NCBI GenBank assembly: GCA_030263385.1
Contig: SZOX01000008.1
Span: 1 to 64,000, forward strand
Direction of reading: 5' to 3'
Source: Zeimonas sp003577305
GTDB lineage: Bacteria > Pseudomonadota > Gammaproteobacteria > Burkholderiales > Burkholderiaceae_E
Length of the DNA stretch: 64,000 nucleotides
In this document: piece by piece, positions 26,370 to 34,841 of the stretch
Layout: each line of letters opens with the position of its first letter
How positions within the stretch are numbered: the first letter of the stretch is position 1
Notes under the pieces: model-generated
Databases searched by the model: none
The model's input: the letters and a program-made list of their open reading frames with translations, nothing else
Told to the model about the DNA's origin: nothing
Position numbers and translations under genes: made by a program

Positions 26370-26926
26370 TTTTTTCGCCCGTACTTGCCGATCAGCGTCG
26401 CCTTGCCGATCGCGTTCGCATTGACCATGAATCCGACCAGCGACGCGCTCGCCCCGTCAGGGATGTCGAGCTTTTCGACCTTCAGCGCGTAGACCGTGAA
26501 CACGTAGCGGTGCGGCTTGTCGCCCGCCGGCGGACACGGTCCGCCCCAGCCCGGTGCGCCGAAATCGGTCTTCTGCTGGGCTGCCCCCGCCGGAAGCCTG
26601 CTGCCGTCGGCCGTGCCGGCGCCTTGCGCCAACGAAGCGGTGCCGGCGGGCAGGTTGTAGACCACCCAATGCCACCAGCCCGCCCCGCCGGTCGGGGCGT
26701 CGGGATCGTGGACCAGCAGCGCGAAGCTCTTCGTGCCCGCGGGCGGCGCCTTCCATGAGAGCGCCGGCGAGACGTTCTCGCCTTCGCAGCCGAAGCCCTT
26801 GAACACGAACTTGTTGGCGATCGCCGCGCGCGGGCCGATGTCGGGGCTGCTCAACTGGAACGCGAACGCGTTCGCGCAGGCCAGCGCGAGTGCGCCGGCG
26901 GCCACTGTTCTGGACAGGACGCTCAT
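26366..26926 (-). CDS. PEBP/YbhB-YbcL family protein, secreted
   Basis: 186 residues from ATG 26926, with GGAG upstream. The signal peptide is LSRTVAAGALALACANAFAF. The phosphatidylethanolamine-binding-like core is clear: CEGENVSPALSWKAPP, VHDPDAPTGGAGWWHWVVYN, and a late GGPCPPAGDKPHRYVFTVYAL. These bacterial proteins are periplasmic with an anion-binding pocket and no firm role. It is the first gene of a minus-strand run (PEBP, lipid kinase, HtrA, Rieske). Confidence 0.9.
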   Translation of the reverse strand: MSVLSRTVAAGALALACANAFAFQLSSPDIGPRAAIANKFVFKGFGCEGENVSPALSWKAPPAGTKSFALLVHDPDAPTGGAGWWHWVVYNLPAGTASLAQGAGTADGSRLPAGAAQQKTDFGAPGWGGPCPPAGDKPHRYVFTVYALKVEKLDIPDGASASLVGFMVNANAIGKATLIGKYGRKK

Positions 26927-27079
26927 GGTGTGCTCCGGTGGACGCGGATCCGTCATGCTCGGCCGAACGCCTGCGCTTCGCAAGACCCACGCCGCCCGCA
27001 GCGGTTGCAGTAGGATCGGCCGAGCGCGATTCCCCGCAGCGCGAACCCCGCCGCGCGCTGCAGTTCCGGAGAGAGAGAC

Positions 27080-29404
27080 TTGGCCGATTCCACCCGCTAT
27101 GGACGCTTCGGCAGCGGCCAGGCCGTGCGACGCATCGAGGACGCGGCGCTGGTCGCCGGCCGCGGCGCGTTCGTCGACGACTTCGATGCCGAAGGCCAGG
27201 CGCATCTGTGCTTCCTGCGTTCGCCGCACGCGCATGCGCGCATCGTCTCGATCGACGCCTCGGCGGCGCGCGCCCTGCCGGGCGTGGTCGAGATCTTCAC
27301 CGGCGACGACCTGGTGCGCGCCGGCGCCGGCGTGTTCCCCGGCCCGAGCGGCTTCAGGCGGCCCGACGGTTCGCGCGGCGTGGCGCCGCCGCGGCGGCCG
27401 CTGGCGCACGAACGCGTACGCTTCGTCGGCGAGGCGGTCGCGGCAATCGTCGCCGAGTCGCGCCAGGCGGCGATCGATGCGCGCGACGCGATCCTGGTCG
27501 ACTACGAAGACCTGCCCGCGGTGGTCGACCTCGACGACGCGGTCGCTCCGGGCGCGCCGCTGGTGTGCGACGACGCGCCCGGCAACCTCGCTGCTGCGAT
27601 GCGCCACGGCGACCCAGCAGCCGCCGAGGCTGCGTTTCGCGCCGCCGCGCACGTGGTGTCGCTCGACCTGGTCAACCAGCGGCTCGCGCCGTCGGCGATG
27701 GAGCCGCGTGCGGCGCTGGCCAGCTGGGACGCAGCCAGCGAACGGCTCACGCTGCGGCTGAGCACCCAGATGCCTTCGGGCGTGCGCGATACGCTCGCGC
27801 AGGATCTGCTGAAGATGCCGAGGGAGAGCGTGCGCGTCGTGGTCGGCGACGTGGGCGGCGGCTTCGGCATGAAGACCGGCCTCTATCCCGAAGAGGCCAC
27901 GGTGGCGTTTGCCGCGCGCCGGCTGCGGCGACCCGTGAAGTGGTGCGCCGAGCGCAGCGACGAGTTCCTCGGCGCCACGCACGGTCGCGACGTGCGCAGC
28001 CGCGCCGAACTCGCGTTCGACGCGAACGGGCGCATCCTCGCGATGCGCATCCGCGCGCTGGCCAACGTGGGCGCCTACGCCACGCCCACCGGCGTGGCGA
28101 TCCAGCTCCTCATCGGGCCGTGGGTGCAGACCAGCGTCTACGACATCCCGGTGATCGACTTCGAGTTCCGCGCGATCCTCACGCACACCACGACCACCGG
28201 CGCGTATCGCGGCGCCGGCCGCCCCGAGGCGATCTACATCACCGAGCGGCTGATGGACGCCGCCGCCCGCAGGCTCGGCATCGGCCAGGCGGAATTGCGC
28301 CGGCGCAACATGATCCGGCCCGGGCAGATGCCCTATCGCAACCCGATGGGCCAGACCTACGACAGCGGGCGCTTCGAGTCGATCATGGACCAGGCGCTCG
28401 CGCTGGCCGACTGGAACGGCTTCGACGCGCGGCTGGCCGACTCGGCAGCGCGCGGCAGGCTGCGCGGCCGCGGCATCGCCACCTTCCTCGAATGGACCGG
28501 CGGCAACGCGTTCGAGGAGCGCGTCACCGTCGACGTGGCCGCCGACGGCATCATCGAGATCTGGACCGCAACCCAGGCGATGGGCCAGGGCATCGCGACC
28601 AGCTACGCGCAACTGGCGGTCGACGTGTTCCAGGTGCCGATCGGGCGCATCCGCATCGTGCAGGGCGACACCGACCGCGGCAGCGGTTTCGGCAGCGCCG
28701 GCTCGCGCTCGCTGTTCACCGGCGGCTCGGCGGTGCGCGTGGCCTCCGAGCACACCGTGCGCAAGGCACAGGATCTCGCCGCCGAGGCGCTCGAAGCGCC
28801 GCCCGGCGACATCGAATACGCCGACGGCGCCTTCCGCATCGTCGGCACCGATCGCTCGATCGGCCTCTTCGAGCTGGCCGCGCGCCAGCCCGAGCGGGCC
28901 ATCCGGATGGACGCCACCAGCTCGGTCGAGGGGCCGAGCTGGCCCAACGGCTGCCACATCTGCGAAGTCGAGATCGACCCCGACACCGGCACGATCGAAG
29001 TGCTCGGCTACGCGTCGGTCAACGACGTCGGCCGCGTCGTGAATCCCGACATCGTGCGCGGCCAGCTCGACGGCGGCGCGGTCCAGGGCATCGGCCAGGC
29101 GCTGTGCGAGCAGCTGATCCACGATCGCGCGAGCGGCCAGCTGCTCTCGGCCAGCTTCCTCGACTACGCGATGCCGCGCGCCGATCTCGCGGGGCGCTTT
29201 CGCACCGCGATGGACGAGTCGATCCCCTGCCTCACCAATCCGCTCGGGGTGAAGGGCGTCGGCGAGCTGGGCACGATCGGCGCGACCCCGTGCGTCGTCA
29301 ACGCGGTCGTCGACGCACTCTGGCGAGCCGGCAGAGGTGAGCGTGCACTGTCGCTGCAGATGCCGCTGACGGCCGAGCGCATCTGGCGCGCGCTGCGGGA
29401 ATAG
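27080..29404 (+). CDS. Xanthine dehydrogenase/CoxL-family molybdopterin-binding subunit (orphan)
   Basis: 774 residues from a TTG with GAGAGAGAG upstream. The aldehyde oxidase/xanthine dehydrogenase a/b hammerhead comes first, then the Mo-cofactor domain. The latter shows GDVGGGFGMKTGLYPEEA, AYRGAGRPEA, and the catalytic glutamate in GVKGVGELGTIGATP. AYRGAGR rather than the CO-dehydrogenase AYRCSFR loop marks a form II or other hydroxylase. The [2Fe-2S] and FAD subunits that normally accompany it are not in the window. It has no signal peptide. Confidence 0.9.
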   Translation: MADSTRYGRFGSGQAVRRIEDAALVAGRGAFVDDFDAEGQAHLCFLRSPHAHARIVSIDASAARALPGVVEIFTGDDLVRAGAGVFPGPSGFRRPDGSRGVAPPRRPLAHERVRFVGEAVAAIVAESRQAAIDARDAILVDYEDLPAVVDLDDAVAPGAPLVCDDAPGNLAAAMRHGDPAAAEAAFRAAAHVVSLDLVNQRLAPSAMEPRAALASWDAASERLTLRLSTQMPSGVRDTLAQDLLKMPRESVRVVVGDVGGGFGMKTGLYPEEATVAFAARRLRRPVKWCAERSDEFLGATHGRDVRSRAELAFDANGRILAMRIRALANVGAYATPTGVAIQLLIGPWVQTSVYDIPVIDFEFRAILTHTTTTGAYRGAGRPEAIYITERLMDAAARRLGIGQAELRRRNMIRPGQMPYRNPMGQTYDSGRFESIMDQALALADWNGFDARLADSAARGRLRGRGIATFLEWTGGNAFEERVTVDVAADGIIEIWTATQAMGQGIATSYAQLAVDVFQVPIGRIRIVQGDTDRGSGFGSAGSRSLFTGGSAVRVASEHTVRKAQDLAAEALEAPPGDIEYADGAFRIVGTDRSIGLFELAARQPERAIRMDATSSVEGPSWPNGCHICEVEIDPDTGTIEVLGYASVNDVGRVVNPDIVRGQLDGGAVQGIGQALCEQLIHDRASGQLLSASFLDYAMPRADLAGRFRTAMDESIPCLTNPLGVKGVGELGTIGATPCVVNAVVDALWRAGRGERALSLQMPLTAERIWRALRE

Positions 29405-29568
29405 GCGTCGTCCCGCGACGGTGTCCCGGCGCTCGGGGCGGGCACGGTTACGCTTCGCTTTCGGCTTTACATCTGTTTACGCACCGGACCGGCCGCAGGC
29501 GTCGGCGCGGCGCCGATGGGGCGCGTTGAGCGTTCATGGGAGACCCATCGCAACGGGAGGGGTGGACG

Positions 29569-30909
29569 ATGAAACGACGCGGAACGGCCGCATCGCTGGC
29601 CTTCGCGGTCGCCGTGGCGCCGATGGCGCTCGCGCCCGCGACGTCGTCGCTGGCGCAGCAGGCGATTTCGTCCGCCCCGGCGCAGGCCCCTTACGGGCAG
29701 CAGGAACTCGACCAGATGCTCGCCCCGATCGCGCTCTATCCGGACGCGCTGCTCGCACAGGTGCTGATGGCGTCGACCTGGCCGCTCCAGGTGGTGCAGG
29801 CCGACCGCTTCGTGCGCGGGAACCCCGGGCTCACCGGCGATGCGCTGGCCGACGCGGTGGAGTCGATGCCGTGGGATCCGAGCGTGCGCGCGCTCACCCA
29901 GTTTCCTTCGGTGCTCGCCATGATGAGCGAGCGCCTCGAGTGGACCGGCCAACTCGGCGACGCATTCCTCGCGCAGCGCGAGCAGGTGATGGACACGGTG
30001 CAGTCGCTGCGCGCACGCGCCTGGGCGGCCGGCACCCTGCAGTCCACCGAGCAGCAGCAGGTGATCGTGAACGATCCGGTCATCGTGATCGAATCGACGC
30101 GCCCGGGCTACCTGTGGGTGCCCTACTACAACCCGATGATCGTATTCGGCACCTGGTGGTGGCCCGAGTATCCGCCGTTCTTCTGGGTGCCGCCGCCCGT
30201 CTACCGGCCGCCGCACTTCTCGGCGATCCACGCCTCGGGCTTCGCGTGGAGCGCGTACGTGCCGTTGCGTCCGCGGCTCTGGCACGACCCGCGGCCGGTC
30301 TGGCGCAACCGCTACGTCGTCGTCGACAACCATCGGGTCAACAACGTGATCGTCACCCGGCCCGGCACGTCGCGCCCGACCGTCTGGCGTCGCGACCCCC
30401 CGCGCGATCGTGGCGCCGGGTGGAGCACCGAGCCGCGCCGCACACGGCCCCCTTCGCCCGACGGCCGCTGGCAAGGCGGGCCACCCGACGCACGACCGCC
30501 GCGGCCGCCGACGGCGATCGCGCCGCCGCCGACGCCGCGAGCCGCTCCCGAAGCACCCCGCGATTTCCGCAACGGCCGCGGTGCGGGTGATGCGCGCTTC
30601 GGCCGGCACCGTGACGACGCCGGGCAGCCGCGCAACGACGCCCGCTGGCCTCGCAACGACTTCGGACGACCACGCGCAGACGCGCGCAGCGACGGCGTCG
30701 CCCGGCGAGAGCCGCCCAGGCAGCATCGGGCGGAGTCGGTCCCGCAGCGCGTGCAAAAGCCGATGCCGGTTCCGCGCGCCGAAATGCCTCGGCGTGCGCC
30801 GGGCGCCGAACCGCCGCCGCAGCCGCCGCGCGTTCGGCCCGAACCCCACGGCAGGCACGCGCCGGCGCGCTCCACCGTCGCGACCGAATCAGCAGCAAGG
30901 CACCGATGA
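29569..30909 (+). CDS. DUF3300 domain secreted protein
   Basis: 446 residues from ATG 29569, with GGGAGGGG upstream; an in-frame ATG at 29536 lacks the site. The signal peptide spans about residues 1-30. DUF3300 begins at LDQMLAPIALYPDALLAQVL and runs to IVNDPVIVIESTRPGYLWVP. A Trp/Pro-rich patch follows (WWWPEYPPFFWVPPP). The last 200 residues are low-complexity Arg/Pro/Ala, a likely disordered tail. The role of the family is unknown; it is periplasmic or envelope-bound. Confidence 0.88.
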   Translation: MKRRGTAASLAFAVAVAPMALAPATSSLAQQAISSAPAQAPYGQQELDQMLAPIALYPDALLAQVLMASTWPLQVVQADRFVRGNPGLTGDALADAVESMPWDPSVRALTQFPSVLAMMSERLEWTGQLGDAFLAQREQVMDTVQSLRARAWAAGTLQSTEQQQVIVNDPVIVIESTRPGYLWVPYYNPMIVFGTWWWPEYPPFFWVPPPVYRPPHFSAIHASGFAWSAYVPLRPRLWHDPRPVWRNRYVVVDNHRVNNVIVTRPGTSRPTVWRRDPPRDRGAGWSTEPRRTRPPSPDGRWQGGPPDARPPRPPTAIAPPPTPRAAPEAPRDFRNGRGAGDARFGRHRDDAGQPRNDARWPRNDFGRPRADARSDGVARREPPRQHRAESVPQRVQKPMPVPRAEMPRRAPGAEPPPQPPRVRPEPHGRHAPARSTVATESAARHR

Positions 30910-30999
30910 ACTTCGCTCGACCGATCACCTGGCTGGCCTGTGCCGCCACCGCCGCGGGCCGCGCCGGCGCCGCTGCCCGGCGCGGTGCCCGCCCCCGTC

Positions 31000-31890
31000 T
31001 CAGGCGAACCCCGCCACCCGCTCGGCGCCCCGCCCGAGGTCGGTGCGCAGCGACGGGAAACCGCGCAGGAATGCCTCGCCGTCTTCGCGGCCCTGCTTCC
31101 AGGTCTCTTCGTAAGCGTCCGGGGCGGTGTAGTCCCAGCTCGACGCCGCGACCTTGCGCGACGGCTGCACGTAGACGCGTCCGGCGCGCATGAACACCGG
31201 CGCGTGCTTCGGGTAACGCCGCGTGGTGAGCACCAGCGTCGCGCCGCCATCGGCATCGACCGCGTCGACCGGCACGTTGTCCACCAGCCCCCCGTCCATC
31301 GTCGGCCGGCCGTCGCGATATTCGATCGGCGTGAACGGCGGCGTGCAACTCGACGCGATGATCAGCGAGACCAGCTCTTCGTCGCTGCGGCAGTCCTGCA
31401 CCCGTGCGATCTCGCTGCGAAAACCCACCGCGCGGCCGAAGCGCGGGTGCAGCGAGCGGCGCACGTATTTCTCGATGTTGTAGCCGACGATGCCCAGCGC
31501 CACTGCGCTGCGCGGCCCGAGCCAGCGCGGAATGCGCGCGTACTGCACGCGGATCTCGGGCGCGTTGCGCATCAGGTGTGCGAAGCGCTCGCCGCCGAGC
31601 AGCGTGCGCAGCGCGTTGCGGTAGATCTCGTTGTGCGGGAACACGCGCCGCCCGCGCCTGAACAGGTTCGCCGGGTAGACGTTGCGCGGATTGTCCTTCA
31701 GCGCCTCGCGGTAGTAGGCGAGCGCGGTGCGCGAATCGTTCGCGAACAGCAGGCAGGCAGTGGCGGCGCCGGCCGACACGCCGGCGATCACGCGCGGGCG
31801 CAACTCGATCGCCGGCGCGACCACCTCCCAGAACCCCGCCTGCCACCAGCAGCGATGTCCGCCACCGGCAAAGACCACCTGTTCGAACAT
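31000..31890 (-). CDS. Patatin-like phospholipase
   Basis: 296 residues from ATG 31890. The Ser-Asp dyad is present: Ser in AGVSAGAA (GxSxG) and Asp in PTMDGGLVDN. The oxyanion loop reads FAGGGHRCWWQAGF where most patatins have GGGxRG. These enzymes release fatty acids from phospholipids or neutral lipids. It converges on the DUF3300 gene and is divergent from the asparaginase 101 bases away. No signal peptide is seen. Confidence 0.88.
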   Translation of the reverse strand: MFEQVVFAGGGHRCWWQAGFWEVVAPAIELRPRVIAGVSAGAATACLLFANDSRTALAYYREALKDNPRNVYPANLFRRGRRVFPHNEIYRNALRTLLGGERFAHLMRNAPEIRVQYARIPRWLGPRSAVALGIVGYNIEKYVRRSLHPRFGRAVGFRSEIARVQDCRSDEELVSLIIASSCTPPFTPIEYRDGRPTMDGGLVDNVPVDAVDADGGATLVLTTRRYPKHAPVFMRAGRVYVQPSRKVAASSWDYTAPDAYEETWKQGREDGEAFLRGFPSLRTDLGRGAERVAGFA

Positions 31891-31991
31891 CGTGAATGCA
31901 TCACCCGAATGCCGACGGTACACTGCCCGACGGCGCAGGCCACGGGCCCGCTCCCGGAGATCGCAGCGACCTCTTTCGCGCGTACCTTGCC

Positions 31992-32483
31992 ATGAACCTG
32001 CGCATCCTCGCCACCGGCGGCACCTTCGACAAGCGCTACGACCCGATCACCGGCGCGCTCGGCTTCGGCCAGACGCACCTGCACGAGATCCTCGCCCGCG
32101 CGCGCGTGGCCGGCCCGCCGGAAGTCGAGGTGCTGATGATGATCGACAGCCTCGAGATGCTCGACGAGCATCGCCAGCAGGTGCTCGCCGCCTGCCGCGC
32201 CGCGCCCGAGACCGCGCTGGTCGTCGTGCACGGCACCGACACCATGGTGCAGACCGCGCAGCTGCTCGGGGCTGCCGCGCTGCCGAAGACGATCGTGCTC
32301 ACCGGCGCGATGGTGCCTTTCGCGCTGGCCGATTCCGACGCGAGCTTCAATCTCGGCGCCGCGCTCGCCTTCGCGCGCAGCCTGCCGGCGGGCGTCTGGG
32401 TAGCGATGAACGGCGTCGCGCGTCCTTGGTCGAACGTGCGCAAGAACCGTGAACGCGGCATCTTCGAGCCGATCGACGAGTGA
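31992..32483 (+). CDS. Single-domain asparaginase
   Basis: 163 residues against about 330 for ordinary type I/II L-asparaginases. It covers the N-terminal catalytic domain only. Both threonine motifs are there (ATGGTFDK and VVVHGTDTMVQTAQLL), as is the Lys-region KTIVLTGAMVPF, and the open reading stops cleanly at GIFEPIDE. Short one-domain asparaginase-like proteins are known in proteobacteria, so this is probably a natural form and not a break. It has no signal peptide. No strong Shine-Dalgarno is visible. Confidence 0.8.
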   Translation: MNLRILATGGTFDKRYDPITGALGFGQTHLHEILARARVAGPPEVEVLMMIDSLEMLDEHRQQVLAACRAAPETALVVVHGTDTMVQTAQLLGAAALPKTIVLTGAMVPFALADSDASFNLGAALAFARSLPAGVWVAMNGVARPWSNVRKNRERGIFEPIDE

Positions 32484-32531
32484 CCCGAGCCGGCGCGGGG
32501 GCCGGCAGGCCGCGCACCCCTCGATGCACCC

Positions 32532-33563
32532 TCAGCGAGCCCGGCCGAGCAGCTTCGTCGCCGCCTCGACGATTTTCGCCGCATCGAGCCGCGCCTGCGC
32601 CTCGAGCGGCGGCGAATAGCCCACCGGCGCGCGCGCCGCGCCCAGCCGGGCCAGTTTCGCGTCGCAGCGCTCGGCCAGCGTCGCGACGATCTCGGCGCCG
32701 AAGCCCGCCACCTGCACCGCCTCGTGCACGACCAGCACGTGCCCGGTGCGGCGCGCCGATGCCTCCACCGTCTCGCGGTCCCAGGGCCAGATCGTGCGCA
32801 GGTCGATCACCTCGGCATCGACGCCCTGCGCGGCCAGCGTGCGCGCCGCCTCGAGCGCATCGTGCACCGCGCGGCTCCACGCGACGATGGTGAGGTCGCG
32901 ACCGGCACGCGCAACGCGCGCCCGCCCGATCTCGACCGCGTGCGACGCATCGACCTCGCCCTCGACGCCCCACAGCTCCTTGTGCTCGAAATAGGCCACC
33001 GGGTCGCCGCTGGCCACTGCCGCCTTCAGCAGCGCGTAGTTGTCCTGCGGCGTGGCCGGGCACACCACCGCCAGCCCGGGCACGTGCGCGAACCACGCCT
33101 CGAGCGACTGCGAGTGCTGCGCGGCCGACGCGCTCCAGATGCCGATCGGCATGCGGATCACCACCGGCACGCGACCCTGCCCGCCGAACATGAAGCGGTT
33201 CTTCGCCGCCTGGTTCACGATCTCGTCCATCGCGCACAGCGCGAAGTCGACCACCCGCATCTCGACCACCGGCTTCAGGCCGGTGAGCGCCATGCCGACC
33301 GCCGCGCCGACGATCGTCGCCTCGGAAATCGGCGTGTCGATCACGCGCGCCGCGCCGTGGGCTTCCAGCAGCCCGCAGTACTGGCCGAAGATTCCGCCAC
33401 GGCCGAGATCCTCGCCGAGCGCAACCACCGACGCGTCGGTGCGCATCAGCTCGTCGAGCGCGCACGCCGCCGCGGCGGCGTAACTCATCGTCCGCACGCC
33501 TTCGTCGCGCGACTTCCCGTTCGCATCGCGCCCGGCCGCGCCCGCCTGCTTCAGCTGAACCAT
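32532..33563 (-). CDS. 2-oxo acid (pyruvate/acetoin) dehydrogenase E1 component, beta subunit
   Basis: 343 residues from ATG 33563 (GGGAGCGG upstream), overlapping the alpha stop by 13 bases. ATG 33488 would give the more usual N-terminus. The beta-subunit pattern is clear: VVALGEDLGRGGIFGQY, PISEATIVGAAVGMALTG, VVEMRVVDFALCAMDEIVNQ, and a C-terminal GHVLVVHEAVQVAGFGAEI. With the alpha subunit it forms the TPP-dependent decarboxylase of the AcoAB/PdhAB type. No E2 or E3 gene is in the window. Confidence 0.9.
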   Translation of the reverse strand: MVQLKQAGAAGRDANGKSRDEGVRTMSYAAAAACALDELMRTDASVVALGEDLGRGGIFGQYCGLLEAHGAARVIDTPISEATIVGAAVGMALTGLKPVVEMRVVDFALCAMDEIVNQAAKNRFMFGGQGRVPVVIRMPIGIWSASAAQHSQSLEAWFAHVPGLAVVCPATPQDNYALLKAAVASGDPVAYFEHKELWGVEGEVDASHAVEIGRARVARAGRDLTIVAWSRAVHDALEAARTLAAQGVDAEVIDLRTIWPWDRETVEASARRTGHVLVVHEAVQVAGFGAEIVATLAERCDAKLARLGAARAPVGYSPPLEAQARLDAAKIVEAATKLLGRAR

Positions 33564-34579
33564 CGGCCGCTCCCGGTGTCCTGCACGTCCTCGAACGCGG
33601 CCTGCGCGGCCGGCCACGCGGCCGCGTCGGCCGAAGCCAGCGCCGCCGCCACTTCGTCGCGCGCCGCGCGCATCTGCGCCTCGATCGTGTCGGGCGGCAC
33701 CCCGCGCTCCTGCAAGCGGCGCTGCGCGAGCAGCAGCGGATCGTCGTTCATCGCCGCCGCGAGTTCGCGCGGGTCGCGATACGCGGCCGGATCGACCGAC
33801 ACGTGCCCCTTGAAGCGGTAGGTCTTCGCGTGCAGCAGCCGGGGGCCCTCGCCGGCGCGCACCTGCGCCACCAGTTCGCGCGCCGCCTGCCAGACCGCCG
33901 CGACGTCCATCCCGTCGACTTCGAGCGCCGGCACGCCGAAGCCGCGCGCGCGCGCGGCCGCACCCTCGCCGGCCGACATCGCTTCGGTGCGCGTGGTGGC
34001 CGACCAGCGGTTGTCCTCGCAGACGAAGAGCACCGGCAGCCCGAACGCCGCCGCCCAGTTCAGGCTCTCGGCGAACGGCCCCCGGTTGAGCGCACCGTCG
34101 CCGAAGAACGTGACGGCGATCGCGTCGCGGCCCTGCACGCGCATCGACTGCGCCGCGCCCACCGCGATCGGAATGCCCGCGGCCACCACGCCGTTGGCGC
34201 CGAGCATGCCCACCGAGAAATCGGCGATGTGCATCGACCCGCCCTTGCCGCCGCAAAAGCCGCTCGCCCGGCCGAACAGCTCGTGCATCATCCGCTCGAG
34301 GTTTGCGCCCTTGGCGATCGTGTGCCCGTGGCCGCGGTGCGTCGAGGTGAGCCAGTCGTCGGCACGCAGGTGCGCGCACACGCCGGCGGCCACCGCCTCC
34401 TGCCCGGTAGACAGGTGCAGCGGCCCGCGCACCTGCGCACGCCCGCTGCCCGCCTGGCCGAAGGCGGTCACGCCGCCACGGCTCGCCTCCTCCGCCGCGT
34501 CTTCGAACGCGCGGATGCGGCACATCGTCCGGTAGAGCCCGAGCAGCCGGTCGGCGTCGGGCACACGAGGGTCGGTCAT
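33551..34579 (-). CDS. 2-oxo acid (pyruvate/acetoin) dehydrogenase E1 component, alpha subunit
   Basis: 342 residues from ATG 34579. The TPP-binding GDG...N motif (FFGDGALNRGPFAESLNWA) and the phosphorylation-loop-like region near YRFKGHVSVDPAAYR are present. So are STHRGHGHTIAKGA and CGGKGGSMHIAD, as in AcoA and PdhA. It heads a two-gene operon with the beta subunit. The 262 bases upstream hold no gene but include a GTTGC/GCAAC palindrome. Confidence 0.9.
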   Translation of the reverse strand: MTDPRVPDADRLLGLYRTMCRIRAFEDAAEEASRGGVTAFGQAGSGRAQVRGPLHLSTGQEAVAAGVCAHLRADDWLTSTHRGHGHTIAKGANLERMMHELFGRASGFCGGKGGSMHIADFSVGMLGANGVVAAGIPIAVGAAQSMRVQGRDAIAVTFFGDGALNRGPFAESLNWAAAFGLPVLFVCEDNRWSATTRTEAMSAGEGAAARARGFGVPALEVDGMDVAAVWQAARELVAQVRAGEGPRLLHAKTYRFKGHVSVDPAAYRDPRELAAAMNDDPLLLAQRRLQERGVPPDTIEAQMRAARDEVAAALASADAAAWPAAQAAFEDVQDTGSGRWFS

Positions 34580-34699
34580 CGTCAGTGTCCCAGTGGTCGA
34601 TTGCGCCCGGCGCGGCCCCGGCGCCCCGGCATCGTACACGCTGCCTTCGGTGGCGGCGGAGGTGCCCGCATGGCGCCGAGGTGCACGTGTGGCGTTCAG

Positions 34700-34713
34700 G
34701 TTGCCTGCGCAAC
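34700..34713. promoter_or_regulatory. Palindrome upstream of the E1 alpha/beta operon
   Basis: GTTGC-CTGC-GCAAC, a perfect 5-base inverted repeat about 120 bases upstream of the E1 alpha start, within the gene-free stretch 34580-34841. It resembles TTGC/GCAA operators of several acid-responsive regulators, but such short palindromes also occur by chance. Confidence 0.25.
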
Positions 34714-34841
34714 AAAATGATGCGTTTTCGCGCGTGGAGTCCGTCCCACCGCGGCAAATGCAACCGGATGTTGCGACGAAGATGCGCTCGGCACGAGCCG
34801 CCTGTCTGGCACGGGCGCGGCGGATCTCTCCGCAAGCGCGG

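Noticed and set aside
26926..29122. Very long upstream extension of the PEBP gene on the minus strand
   Set aside because: It is antisense to the molybdenum hydroxylase gene; the true start has a signal peptide and GGAG at 26926.
30906..31193. A 95-codon frame beginning at an ATGA overlap with the DUF3300 stop, with a signal-like MNFARPITWLACAATAAG start
   Set aside because: After about 20 residues it becomes Arg/Pro-rich and lies antisense to the patatin gene. It may be a remnant of a lost gene, but I cannot support it.
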